Assembly: GCA_958436175.1 (NCBI GenBank)
Contig: CAUBJF010000003.1
Span: 358,511 to 422,510, forward strand
Source: an uncultured Muribaculaceae bacterium
Lineage (GTDB): Bacteria; Bacteroidota; Bacteroidia; Bacteroidales; Muribaculaceae
Direction: 5' to 3'
Length of the DNA: 64,000 nucleotides
How positions within the stretch are numbered: position 1 is the stretch's first letter; each line of letters opens with the position of its first letter. This document shows, one piece after another, positions 1-8,549 of this stretch. The position numbers and the translations under genes were made by a program. The notes below the pieces were generated by a model that searched no databases, was not told where the DNA came from, and saw only the letters and a program-made list of their open reading frames with translations.

Positions 1-1
1 C

Positions 2-964
2 CAGCGTTTCCCCATCCATGAAGGTTACGATGATCCCCAGCTCTCCAACTTCTACGGGCAGGCACTGCCTTTCGTGAAGCGCGGTGTGCCGGTGAAGACC
101 GTCCATATCGAGAACCTTGCTTTCGACAAGACCCTTGCCGATACTAAGGTTCTCCTGATGAGCTACTCCAACATGAAGCCCCTCGACAAGGAAGCCCACA
201 AGTACCTTGCCGACTGGGTACGCAACGGAGGTGTCATCGTCTACAGCGGCAGCGATGCCGACCCCTTCCAGACAGTACGCGAATGGTGGAACACCGACGG
301 CAACCACTATGCCACTCCCTCTGCCCATCTCTTCGAACTCATGGGCATGCCCCCTGCTCCCGCCGAGGGCGAATATGCCTATGGCAAAGGTACCGTATAT
401 GTGAGCCGCACCGACCCCAAGAACTATATCCTCAATGAAAACGGCGATGCCAAACTGCTTTCGATTGTAGAAAAGATGTACTCCGACAAGGCAAAGGCAG
501 GCAAGCTCAAATATAAGAACAGCTACCGGCTCAGCCGTGGCCCCTACGAAATCCTCGCTGTTGTCGACGAAAGCGTCAGCAACGAACCCTACACCGTCAA
601 GGGCACATATATCGACCTCTTCGACCCGACCCTCCCCGTTGTGAAGACCAAGACCGTTCAGCCCGGTACACAGGCTCTTCTCTACGATGTAAAACGTGTC
701 GACGACAATAAGAAACCTCAGATTCTTGCTTCGGCAAGCCGTGCATACAATGAAGTACGCACTCCGTCGAGCTACAGCTATACAGCCAAGAGCCCGATCG
801 ATACCCACAACGTATCGCGTGTGCTCCTTCCCAAGCAGCCCAAAAGCGTTACCGTCAACGGCGAACTCGCCTACGACCCCGCCAACTGGGATAAATCGAG
901 CAACACCTATCTTGTAGAGTTCGAAAACTCTCCCGAAGGTGTCGATGTGGTTTTCCAATGGTAA
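2..964 (+). CDS. C-terminal part of a secreted protein with a class I amidotransferase-like domain (5' end outside window)
   Basis: The reading frame is open from the left edge, so only the last 320 or so residues are present. The first part (about 1-120 of what is visible) alternates short hydrophobic strands with conserved-looking turns such as LLMSYSNMKPLD and WVRNGGVIVYSG. This resembles the flavodoxin-like beta-galactosidase trimerisation fold found in some glycosidases. The rest looks like beta-sandwich sequence, and the protein ends in VDVVFQW with no T9SS sorting domain. A hairpin follows the stop codon, which separates it from the glycosidase operon downstream. A carbohydrate-related role is inferred from this weak resemblance and from the neighbours. 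I do not recognise the family, and the catalytic part, if any, would lie upstream. Confidence 0.6.
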   Translation, partial: QRFPIHEGYDDPQLSNFYGQALPFVKRGVPVKTVHIENLAFDKTLADTKVLLMSYSNMKPLDKEAHKYLADWVRNGGVIVYSGSDADPFQTVREWWNTDGNHYATPSAHLFELMGMPPAPAEGEYAYGKGTVYVSRTDPKNYILNENGDAKLLSIVEKMYSDKAKAGKLKYKNSYRLSRGPYEILAVVDESVSNEPYTVKGTYIDLFDPTLPVVKTKTVQPGTQALLYDVKRVDDNKKPQILASASRAYNEVRTPSSYSYTAKSPIDTHNVSRVLLPKQPKSVTVNGELAYDPANWDKSSNTYLVEFENSPEGVDVVFQW

Positions 965-973
965 AATAATACT

Positions 974-1006
974 GCCTTCCGACAGCCCTGTAGGCTGCCG
1001 GAAGGC
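974..1006 (+). terminator. Rho-independent-like hairpin after the first gene
   Basis: A 14-base arm (974-987) pairs with 993-1006 around a 5-base loop, with 13 of 14 positions complementary. Only a short TTCCC follows instead of a true T-run, so termination may be partial and the following operon could receive some read-through. Confidence 0.6.
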
Positions 1007-1111
1007 TTCCCAAACAAATTGACACACATAGTTACATCCTGACTGAAGATTCAGAATTCACTTATTCGATTGCCATCCATAAACTAATTGCCAATTAAAG
1101 TTACCTTGCAT

Positions 1112-3619
1112 ATGAAAAAAATACTGTTTTCGGCCCTCGTGCTACCCATGCTCGTATCATGCGGAGGCGGCAAGAGTGCACCCGAAGTTATTAAAAACGA
1201 TCTTAGAGCACCGGCGTATCCCCTTGTTACTATCGACCCCTACACAAGTGCATGGTCAGAAGCCGATAATCTCTATGATGCTCCTGTGACTCACTGGACC
1301 GGAAAGGATTTCCCCTTCATCGGTGTTATCAAGGTCGATGGCGTGCCCTATCGCTTCATGGGTACCGAAGAACTGGAGATGAATCCTATTGTACCGACTT
1401 CGCAGCAGGCAGAGTGGATCGGCCGCTGGACCACGACAGAGCCCAAAGGCGACTGGACTGCTGAAAAATACGACGATTCGAAGTGGAAGGAGGATAAAGG
1501 CGCCTTCGGAACTATGGAGAACGAACCGACCGCCAAGACCCAGTGGGGTACCCGCAATATCTGGGTACGCCGCACAGTCGATGTCCCCAATGATATCGAA
1601 GGTCGTCCCGTATTCCTCGAATTTTCTAACGATGACGACGCTGTTTTCTATGTTAACGGTGTCGAAATATACAACACAGGCTCTACTTGCAATAAGAATA
1701 AAATCGTCAAGCTCAACGATGCCGCCCGTGCAGCTCTCCGTCCCGGCGAAAACGTGATTGCAGCATCCTGCGTCAACCCCGTCGGCAACGGTCTTCTCGA
1801 CTTCGGCCTCTTTACACCCAAGGATCTCAATACGGCCTTCGATAACACCGCCATCCAGACTTCAGCCGACGTGCAGGCCACGCAGACACACTATACATTC
1901 ACAGCCGGTACAGTCGATCTCGCTGTCGACTTTACGGCACCTCTATTCCTCGACGACAAGAACTACGACCTTCTCAGCCGCCCCGTCAACTATGTTAGCT
2001 ACGACGCTACTTCCAACGACGGCAAGGCTCACGATATCGAAATCTATTTCGAGGCATCGCCACGCTGGGCACTCGACCAGCCTTACCAGGCATCTGTCAG
2101 CAGCGCTTTTGAAAAAGATGGAATCGCCTACCTGAAGACAGGCAGCCAGGAACAGAACATCCTCGGCAAGCGCGGCGACCACATCCGCATCGACTGGGGT
2201 TACTTCTACCTCGCAGCTCCCAAGGCTGATATCGAATACGGCATCGGTTCTTCCAGTGAGCTCCGCAAGAAATTCGTCAATGGCGAAAGTATCTCCGGCA
2301 AGACCGAGGGAGAGAACAGCGAAGGTCAGCTCGCTATCGTGCGCAACTTCGGAGACACCAAGAATGCCAAGGGCATGATAATGGTCGGCTACGACGACAT
2401 CTTCTCGATCCAGTATTTCGGCGAGAACCTCCGTCCTTACTGGAACCGCAACGGCGACAAGACCATCGAATCGCAGTTCGAACTCGCAAACAAAGAATAC
2501 GACCAGCTCATGGCCCGCTGCTACGACTTCGACAAGAAGTTCATGGAAGACGCCACCGAGGCCGGCGGCAAGACCTACGCAGAACTCTGCGCTCTCGCTT
2601 ACCGCCAGGCTATCGCAGCCCACAAGCTCGTTGTAAGCCCCAAGGGCGAGCTCATGTTCTTCTCCAAGGAAAATGACAGCAACGGTTCCATCGGCACCGT
2701 CGACATCACATACCCGACAGCTCCCATGATGCTGTACTTCAATCCCGAACTCGCCGAGGCTCTCATGAACCATATCTACGACTACAGCGAGAGCGGACGC
2801 TGGACCAAGCCCTTCCCGGCACACGATGTCGGCACCTATCCCCAGGCTAACGGCCAGACCTACGGAGGCGACATGCCTATCGAAGAAGGCGGCAACATGA
2901 TTATTGTCACAGCCGCCGTTGCCGACCGCGAAGGAAATGCCGACTACGCAGCAAAACATTGGGATGCCCTCACAACTTGGACGAACTATCTCGTTGAATA
3001 TGGTCTCGATCCCGAGAACCAGCTCTGTACAGACGACTTTGCCGGTCATTTCGCCCACAATGTCAACCTTTCTGCAAAGGCTATCGTCGCTATCGCCTGC
3101 TACGCTCACCTTGCCGACATGCTCGGCAAGAAAGATGTCGCAGAAAAATATTACGCAATCGCACGCGACTACGCTGCCAAATGGAAAGAGAATGCTGCCG
3201 ACGGCGACCACTACCGCCTGACTTTCGACAAGGAAGGCACCTGGAGCCAGAAATACAATATCGTCTGGGATAAGCTTCTCGGCCTCAACATCTTCCCCGA
3301 AGATATCGTTCCTACCGAGATCAAGTACTATCTCACCAGGCAGAACGAATACGGCCTGCCTCTCGACAACCGCGAGACATACACAAAGACCGACTGGATT
3401 CTCTGGACCGCGACAATGGCCGACAATCAGGAGGACTTCGAGGCAATAATTACACCTGTTCATAAGTTCTATAATGAGACGATCGACCGCGTTCCTATGT
3501 CCGACTGGACGTGGACCGATAAGCCCAACCGCCGAGGCTTTATGACTCGTGCCGTTGTCGGTGGCGTTTTCATCAAGCTTCTCGACTACGACCGTAACCA
3601 TAAGAACACCGAAAAGTAA
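1112..3619 (+). CDS. DUF4964/DUF5127/DUF4965 (glutaminase A-like) lipoprotein
   Basis: A lipoprotein of 835 residues. I chose the ATG at 1112 over an upstream TTG because it opens directly into a lipoprotein signal, MKKILFSALVLPMLVSCGGG, with the lipobox cysteine at residue 21. The order seen is an N-terminal segment (LVTIDPYTSAWSEADNLYD, DUF4964-like), an inserted beta-sandwich at about 110-245 resembling GH2-type sugar-binding jelly rolls, a DUF5127-like region, and a large helical C-terminal domain (DUF4965/DUF1793, alpha/alpha-barrel-like). The family is named after fungal glutaminase A, but in Bacteroidales it recurs beside mannosidases. Here the TAA overlaps the ATG of a GH92 gene (TAATG), so translation is coupled. 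A role in glycan breakdown is therefore more plausible than glutamine hydrolysis; this is inference, since no activity can be read from sequence. Confidence 0.85.
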   Translation: MKKILFSALVLPMLVSCGGGKSAPEVIKNDLRAPAYPLVTIDPYTSAWSEADNLYDAPVTHWTGKDFPFIGVIKVDGVPYRFMGTEELEMNPIVPTSQQAEWIGRWTTTEPKGDWTAEKYDDSKWKEDKGAFGTMENEPTAKTQWGTRNIWVRRTVDVPNDIEGRPVFLEFSNDDDAVFYVNGVEIYNTGSTCNKNKIVKLNDAARAALRPGENVIAASCVNPVGNGLLDFGLFTPKDLNTAFDNTAIQTSADVQATQTHYTFTAGTVDLAVDFTAPLFLDDKNYDLLSRPVNYVSYDATSNDGKAHDIEIYFEASPRWALDQPYQASVSSAFEKDGIAYLKTGSQEQNILGKRGDHIRIDWGYFYLAAPKADIEYGIGSSSELRKKFVNGESISGKTEGENSEGQLAIVRNFGDTKNAKGMIMVGYDDIFSIQYFGENLRPYWNRNGDKTIESQFELANKEYDQLMARCYDFDKKFMEDATEAGGKTYAELCALAYRQAIAAHKLVVSPKGELMFFSKENDSNGSIGTVDITYPTAPMMLYFNPELAEALMNHIYDYSESGRWTKPFPAHDVGTYPQANGQTYGGDMPIEEGGNMIIVTAAVADREGNADYAAKHWDALTTWTNYLVEYGLDPENQLCTDDFAGHFAHNVNLSAKAIVAIACYAHLADMLGKKDVAEKYYAIARDYAAKWKENAADGDHYRLTFDKEGTWSQKYNIVWDKLLGLNIFPEDIVPTEIKYYLTRQNEYGLPLDNRETYTKTDWILWTATMADNQEDFEAIITPVHKFYNETIDRVPMSDWTWTDKPNRRGFMTRAVVGGVFIKLLDYDRNHKNTEK

Positions 3620-5928
3620 TGAAGAAATCTATCATCATAGCCGGTCTGGCTCTCGTCCTTGCGACGGGAGTCGAGGCTTCGGCCAAGAAAATGGAACGCG
3701 TCGACTTCGTGAACCCTCTCGTGGGCACACAGTCCAAGCGCGAACTGTCGACAGGTAATACCTATCCTGCCATTGCCATGCCCTGGGGTATGAACTTCTG
3801 GACTCCACAGACCGGCAAGATGGGCGATGGCTGGACGTATACCTACAGCGACGACAAAATCCGCGGCTTCAAGCAGACTCATCAGCCCAGCCCGTGGATG
3901 AACGACTACGGCGAATTCGCGATTCTGCCTATGACCGGCAAGCCTGTCTTCAACGAAGACGAACGTGCAAGCTGGTTCTCGCACAAGGCCGAGATTGCCA
4001 CTCCCTATTATTACCGTAACTATCTCGCCGACTACGATGTCGTAACAGAGCTTGTCCCCACCGAACGTGCCGCCCTTTTCCGCTTCACATTCCCTGAAAG
4101 CGACAGCTCGTACGTCCTTGTCGATGCTTACGACGACGGTTCGTCGGTGACCATCCTGCCTGCCCAGAATAAAATTGTCGGCTATACGACCAAAAATACC
4201 GGAGGTGTACCCGAAAACTTCCGCAACTACTTCGTTGTCGAATTCGACAAGCCTTTCACATATACCGCTGCCGTTGCCGACGGCGACATCAAGGAAGGCA
4301 AGCACGACTTCACCGGCAATCACGCCGGAGGCTTCATCGGCTTCAAGACTAAACGCGGCGAACAGGTTCACGCTCGTGTTGCCTCTTCGTTCATAAGCCC
4401 CGAGCAGGCCGAACTCAACCTCAAGGAGCTCGACGGTAAGGACTTCGAAGCTCTCAAGCAAGCCGGCCGCGACCGCTGGAACGAAGTGCTTGGTGCTATT
4501 GAGGTTGAGGACGACGAACTCGAAGACCTTGAGAAACTCCGTACGTTCTACTCCTGCCTCTACCGCTCGGTCCTCTTCCCCCGCAGCTTCTACGAATACG
4601 ATGCCAACGGCAACGTTGTCCACTACAGCCCCTTCAACGGAGAAGTGCTTCCCGGATATATGTTCGCCGATACCGGTTTCTGGGATACATTCCGCTGCCT
4701 CTTCCCCCTGCTCAACCTCGTCTATCCTTCGATGAACGTCAAGATGCAGGACTGGCTCGTCAACGCATACAAAGAAAGCGGCTTCCTGCCCGAATGGTCC
4801 AGTCCCGGTCACCGCGACTGTATGATTGGCAATAATTCCGCATCTATCGTCGCCGATGCCTACATCAAAGGTCTCCGCGGCTATGATGCCGAGAAACTTT
4901 GGGAAGCGGTTGTCCACGGAGCCAACGACTATCTGCCTAAGACAGCCAGCGGCCGTCGTGGCTACGAATACTACAACAAGCTCGGCTATGTGCCCTACAA
5001 TGTCGGTATCAAGGAAAACGCCGCCCGCACTCTCGAATATGCCTACGACGACTGGTGCATCTATAAGTTCGGCGAAGCTCTCGGCAAGTCCAAGAAAGAA
5101 CTCGCACCCTTCGCAAAGCATGCAATGAACTATAAGAACGTCTATGACAAAGAGTACAAACTCATGTGCGGCCGTAACGAAGACGGTACGTTTGCCCGTC
5201 CTTTCAACCCCCTCAAGTGGGGCGACGCTTTCACAGAAGGCAACAGCTGGCATTACTCCTGGTCTGTATTCCATGACCCCCAGGGCCTCATCGACCTTAT
5301 GGGCGGCAAGCAGACCTTCAATGCCATGCTCGACTCTGTATTCAATGTTCCGCCACTGTTCGACGAGAGCTACTACCGCAGCGTGATTCATGAAATACGC
5401 GAGATGCAGATTATGAACCTTGGCAACTATGCCCATGGCAATCAGCCAATCCAGCACATGATCTACATGTACAACTATGGCGGTGAGCCTTGGAAAGCAC
5501 AGTACTGGGTGCGCCGCGTCATGGACACCATGTACACGCCCAATTTCGACGGCTACTGTGGCGACGAAGACAACGGCCAGACCTCCGCATGGTATGTGTT
5601 CTCTGCTATGGGATTCTATCCCGTTTGTCCGGCTTCCGACCAGTATGTGCTCGGTTCGCCCTATTTCAAGAAGGTCCGCGTCAATCTTGAAAATGGCAAT
5701 ACCTTGGATATCAATGCACCCGACAATGATTCAGACAAGCCTTACGTAGCTGCAATGCGCGTCAACGGCAAGAAATACGACAAGAACTACCTCACCCACG
5801 GCCAGATCACAGACGGTGCTGTCATTGACTATGAGATGTCCGGAGTGCCCAACACCCGTCGCGGTGTCGGAGAGGATGCTGCCCCGTATTCCTTCTCAAA
5901 AGAACTCAAATCATTAGCTAAAAAGTAA
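3619..5928 (+). CDS. GH92 exo-alpha-mannosidase, probably alpha-1,2-specific
   Basis: A secreted, calcium-dependent inverting alpha-mannosidase of 769 residues with a Sec signal peptide (1-22, ending VEASA). GH92 landmarks are NPLVGT near the start, GHRDCMIGNNSASIVADAY, FTEGNSWHYSW, HGNQPIQH and GDEDNGQTSAWYVFSAMGF. As I recall, the B. theta enzyme BT3990 uses Glu533 as acid and Asp642/Asp644 as base, and a His584-Glu585 pair marks alpha-1,2 specificity. With a constant offset of seven, these fall here on Glu540, Asp649/Asp651 and His591-Glu592, all present. It overlaps the preceding gene by one base and is followed 11 bases later by the GH125 gene. It would trim terminal alpha-1,2-mannose in the periplasm or at the surface before GH125 acts. 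Confidence 0.95.
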   Translation: MKKSIIIAGLALVLATGVEASAKKMERVDFVNPLVGTQSKRELSTGNTYPAIAMPWGMNFWTPQTGKMGDGWTYTYSDDKIRGFKQTHQPSPWMNDYGEFAILPMTGKPVFNEDERASWFSHKAEIATPYYYRNYLADYDVVTELVPTERAALFRFTFPESDSSYVLVDAYDDGSSVTILPAQNKIVGYTTKNTGGVPENFRNYFVVEFDKPFTYTAAVADGDIKEGKHDFTGNHAGGFIGFKTKRGEQVHARVASSFISPEQAELNLKELDGKDFEALKQAGRDRWNEVLGAIEVEDDELEDLEKLRTFYSCLYRSVLFPRSFYEYDANGNVVHYSPFNGEVLPGYMFADTGFWDTFRCLFPLLNLVYPSMNVKMQDWLVNAYKESGFLPEWSSPGHRDCMIGNNSASIVADAYIKGLRGYDAEKLWEAVVHGANDYLPKTASGRRGYEYYNKLGYVPYNVGIKENAARTLEYAYDDWCIYKFGEALGKSKKELAPFAKHAMNYKNVYDKEYKLMCGRNEDGTFARPFNPLKWGDAFTEGNSWHYSWSVFHDPQGLIDLMGGKQTFNAMLDSVFNVPPLFDESYYRSVIHEIREMQIMNLGNYAHGNQPIQHMIYMYNYGGEPWKAQYWVRRVMDTMYTPNFDGYCGDEDNGQTSAWYVFSAMGFYPVCPASDQYVLGSPYFKKVRVNLENGNTLDINAPDNDSDKPYVAAMRVNGKKYDKNYLTHGQITDGAVIDYEMSGVPNTRRGVGEDAAPYSFSKELKSLAKK

Positions 5929-5939
5929 TTTAATACCCG

Positions 5940-7397
5940 ATGAACCTCTCGCGAAGTATAAGCTTGGCCATCCTCGTTGCCGCATCCCTGTGTGGCAGCG
6001 GGGCTTCGGCCCGGCAGGCTAAAGCCGCTAAAGAATGTGCCGCAGATGCGATAACAGTCAATAACCGACCCTCTCCCGAGGAGCGCCTTTTCCATTCCGA
6101 TGCAGTCGAGAAGACAATAGCAAAGGTCGCCAAGCAGCTCAAGAACAAGAAGCTTGCAACGATGTTTGTTAACTGCTTCCCCAACACTCTCGACACTACG
6201 GTACATTTCCGCAAGGATAGCAAGGGCAATCCCGACACATTCGTCTATACCGGCGATATCCATGCAATGTGGCTTCGCGACTCTGGTGCACAGGTGTGGC
6301 CTTACATACAGCTTGCTAACGAGGATCCCGTCCTCAAGGAAATGCTCGCAGGCACTATCCTGCGTCAGTTCCTGAGCATCAACATCGATCCTTATGCCAA
6401 TGCTTTCAACGACGGTCCTGTCCCCGACGGTCACTGGATGACAGATATGACCGACATGAAGCCCGAACTTCATGAACGCAAATGGGAAATCGACTCGCTC
6501 TGCTATCCTATCCGTCTGGCATATGCCTACTGGAAGGAAACAGGCGACACCAGCGTCTTCTCGCAGGAATGGCTCAATGCTATCGCCAATATCCTGAAGA
6601 CTTTCCGCGAACAGCAGCGCAAGGACGGTGTAGGTCCTTACACTTTCCAGCGTGTGAGCGAGCGCGCCCTCGATACTATGACCAATGACGGTTACGGCAA
6701 CCCTGTGAAGCCTGTCGGCCTCATCGCTTCCGCCTTCCGCCCCTCCGACGACGCAACGACGCTCCAGTTCCTCGTCCCTTCGAACTTCTTCGCTGTTACC
6801 TCGCTTCGCAAGGCTTCCGAAATACTCCGCGAAGTCAACAAGAACGATGTTCTCGCTGCCGAATGTGATGCTCTCGCAGCCGAAGTAGAGCAGGCTCTCA
6901 AGGAATATGCTGTCTACGATCATCCCAAGTTTGGTAAGATCTATGCTTTCGAGGTCGACGGTTTCGGCAATCAGCTCCTTATGGACGATGCCAACGTGCC
7001 CAGTCTGCTCGCCATGCCTTATCTCGGCGATGTAGAGCTCAACGACCCCGTCTACCAGAACACACGCCGCTTCGTATGGAGCGATTCCAACCCCTATTTC
7101 TTCAAAGGCACTGCCGGCGAGGGTATAGGCGGTCCTCACGTAGGCTACGATATGATCTGGCCCATGAGTATCATGATGAAGGCTTTCACCAGCCAGGATG
7201 ATGCCGAAATCAAGGCTTGCATCGAGAGCCTGATGGCTACCGATGCCGGTCTGAATTTCATGCACGAGTCCTTCAACAAGGATAACCCCGAGAAATTCAC
7301 CCGGGCATGGTTCGCATGGCAGAACACCCTCTTCGGTGAACTTATCCTCAAGCTCGTCAACGAGGGCAAGCTCGACCTCCTCAACAGCATCGAATAA
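5940..7397 (+). CDS. GH125 exo-alpha-1,6-mannosidase
   Basis: A protein of 485 residues with a signal peptide (about 1-24, SLCGSGASA). It is matched to GH125, the metal-independent exo-alpha-1,6-mannosidases formerly called DUF2, by YTGDIHAMWLRDSGAQVWPY, the FRPSDDATT segment that carries an acidic pair, and GIGGPHVGYDMIWPMSI. Length fits the family. GH125 enzymes remove alpha-1,6-linked mannose from N-glycan cores and yeast mannan backbones, so this activity complements the alpha-1,2 trimming expected from the GH92 upstream. The stop overlaps the ATG of the GH43 gene by one base (TAATG), which indicates one translationally coupled operon. Confidence 0.95.
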   Translation: MNLSRSISLAILVAASLCGSGASARQAKAAKECAADAITVNNRPSPEERLFHSDAVEKTIAKVAKQLKNKKLATMFVNCFPNTLDTTVHFRKDSKGNPDTFVYTGDIHAMWLRDSGAQVWPYIQLANEDPVLKEMLAGTILRQFLSINIDPYANAFNDGPVPDGHWMTDMTDMKPELHERKWEIDSLCYPIRLAYAYWKETGDTSVFSQEWLNAIANILKTFREQQRKDGVGPYTFQRVSERALDTMTNDGYGNPVKPVGLIASAFRPSDDATTLQFLVPSNFFAVTSLRKASEILREVNKNDVLAAECDALAAEVEQALKEYAVYDHPKFGKIYAFEVDGFGNQLLMDDANVPSLLAMPYLGDVELNDPVYQNTRRFVWSDSNPYFFKGTAGEGIGGPHVGYDMIWPMSIMMKAFTSQDDAEIKACIESLMATDAGLNFMHESFNKDNPEKFTRAWFAWQNTLFGELILKLVNEGKLDLLNSIE

Positions 7398-8359
7398 TGA
7401 AAAAACAGCTTGCTATAATAGCTCTTGCACTCGGAGCCGCCTCAATATGGGGCGGCAACCCGGTGTTCGAAGGATGGTATGCCGATCCGGAGGGTGCTGT
7501 TTTTGGAGATACTTACTGGATTTATCCGACTTGGAGCGACCTCTACGAGAACCAGACCTTCATGGACTGTTTCTCGTCGAAAGATCTTGTCAACTGGGAG
7601 CGTCATCATGCCATCATTGACACTTCCGAGGTGAAATGGGCTGAAAAGTGCATGTGGGCTCCCGCTGTAGTCGAGAATAAGGGCAAATACTACCTTTTCT
7701 TCTCTGCGAACGATGTCCATGAGGGCGAAATAGGAGGCATCGGTGTCGCCGTTGCCGACAGTCCGGCCGGTCCTTTCAAAGACCTGCTCGGACGACCACT
7801 CATCAACGATATCGTCAACGGAGCCCAGCCTATCGACCAGTTTGTCTTCCGCGACGACGACGGTCAGTGGTACATGTACTACGGCGGTTGGGGTCATTGC
7901 AACATGGTTCGCCTCGACGACAGCTTCACACGCCTGATTCCGTGGGAAGACGGCCGTATCTATCGCGAGGTCACCCCGAAGAACTATGTCGAAGGTCCCT
8001 TCATGCTCAAACGCGACGGCAAATACTACTTCATGTGGAGCGAAGGCGGCTGGGGCGGCCCCGATTATTCCGTGGCCTACGCTATCGCCGATACTCCTTT
8101 CGGTCCTTTCGAAAGAAAGGCCAAGATACTGAGCCAGGACGAGAAAGTTGCGACCGGTGCCGGTCATCATTCGGTGATACGTGTGCCGGGTACCGACGAC
8201 TATTATATCGTATATCATCGTCGTCCCCTCGGCGATGACGGCCGCGACCATCGTCATACTTGCATCGACCGCATGATATTCGCGCCTGACGGCACGATAG
8301 AAACTGTCAAGATGACAAAAGATGGTGTCGGACCACGTCCGATTACTTCGCTCAAATGA
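7397..8359 (+). CDS. GH43 family glycosidase (five-bladed beta-propeller)
   Basis: A secreted protein of 320 residues with a short signal peptide (MKKQLAIIALALGAASIWG). The GH43 catalytic trio is visible: the base Asp in WYADPEG, the pKa-modulating Asp in PIDQFVFRDDDG, and the acid Glu in YVEGPFMLKRDGKYY. Repeated blade-like motifs (KYYLFFSAND, QWYMYYGGWG, KYYFMWSEGG) and a late HH in TGAGHHSVIR fit a five-bladed propeller. GH43 members are mostly arabinofuranosidases, xylosidases or galactofuranosidases. I cannot assign the subfamily, so the linkage cut is unknown. Its coupling to two alpha-mannosidases suggests a glycan in which another sugar decorates or caps mannose. A strong terminator ends the operon 56 bases later. 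Confidence 0.88.
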   Translation: MKKQLAIIALALGAASIWGGNPVFEGWYADPEGAVFGDTYWIYPTWSDLYENQTFMDCFSSKDLVNWERHHAIIDTSEVKWAEKCMWAPAVVENKGKYYLFFSANDVHEGEIGGIGVAVADSPAGPFKDLLGRPLINDIVNGAQPIDQFVFRDDDGQWYMYYGGWGHCNMVRLDDSFTRLIPWEDGRIYREVTPKNYVEGPFMLKRDGKYYFMWSEGGWGGPDYSVAYAIADTPFGPFERKAKILSQDEKVATGAGHHSVIRVPGTDDYYIVYHRRPLGDDGRDHRHTCIDRMIFAPDGTIETVKMTKDGVGPRPITSLK

Positions 8360-8414
8360 GAAAATATAGATTCTCTTTCCGGGAATTTTATTATTGTTTG
8401 GTTTAGGTTAGTTA

Positions 8415-8451
8415 GGTACAGTCTCGGTTTAGGCCGGACTGTGCCATTTTT
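8415..8451 (+). terminator. Terminator of the mannosidase operon
   Basis: GGTACAGTC (8415-8423) pairs with GACTGTGCC (8437-8445), a nine-base stem with one G-T pair, followed directly by ATTTTTAT. Confidence 0.85.
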
Positions 8452-8486
8452 ATATCTTGTTATAACTTATTACCGAAAACTTTCCT

Positions 8487-8494
8487 TATTTTTG
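8487..8494 (+). promoter_or_regulatory. -7 element for the secreted EEP-family gene
   Basis: TATTTTTG matches the Bacteroidales -7 box TAnnTTTG, 56 bases before the ATG and downstream of the operon terminator. I see no good TTTG at the expected -33 distance, so the promoter may be weak or activator-dependent. Confidence 0.5.
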
Positions 8495-8549
8495 CAAGAA
8501 GAATCGAACGACACAACTACTGATTCTAAACCATCTTATAATCACAATC

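Noticed and set aside
1112..3619. Naming the DUF4965 lipoprotein a glutaminase
   Set aside because: The name comes from a distant fungal relative; the operon context is glycan degradation and no activity can be read from the sequence.
5236..5445. GH92 as a mannose-phosphate (phosphomannan-uncapping) enzyme because of Gln609 in HGNQPIQH
   Set aside because: In the uncapping enzyme, as I recall, it is the general acid that is changed to Gln. By offset from BT3990 the acid here is Glu540, which is conserved, and GNQP is at another site.
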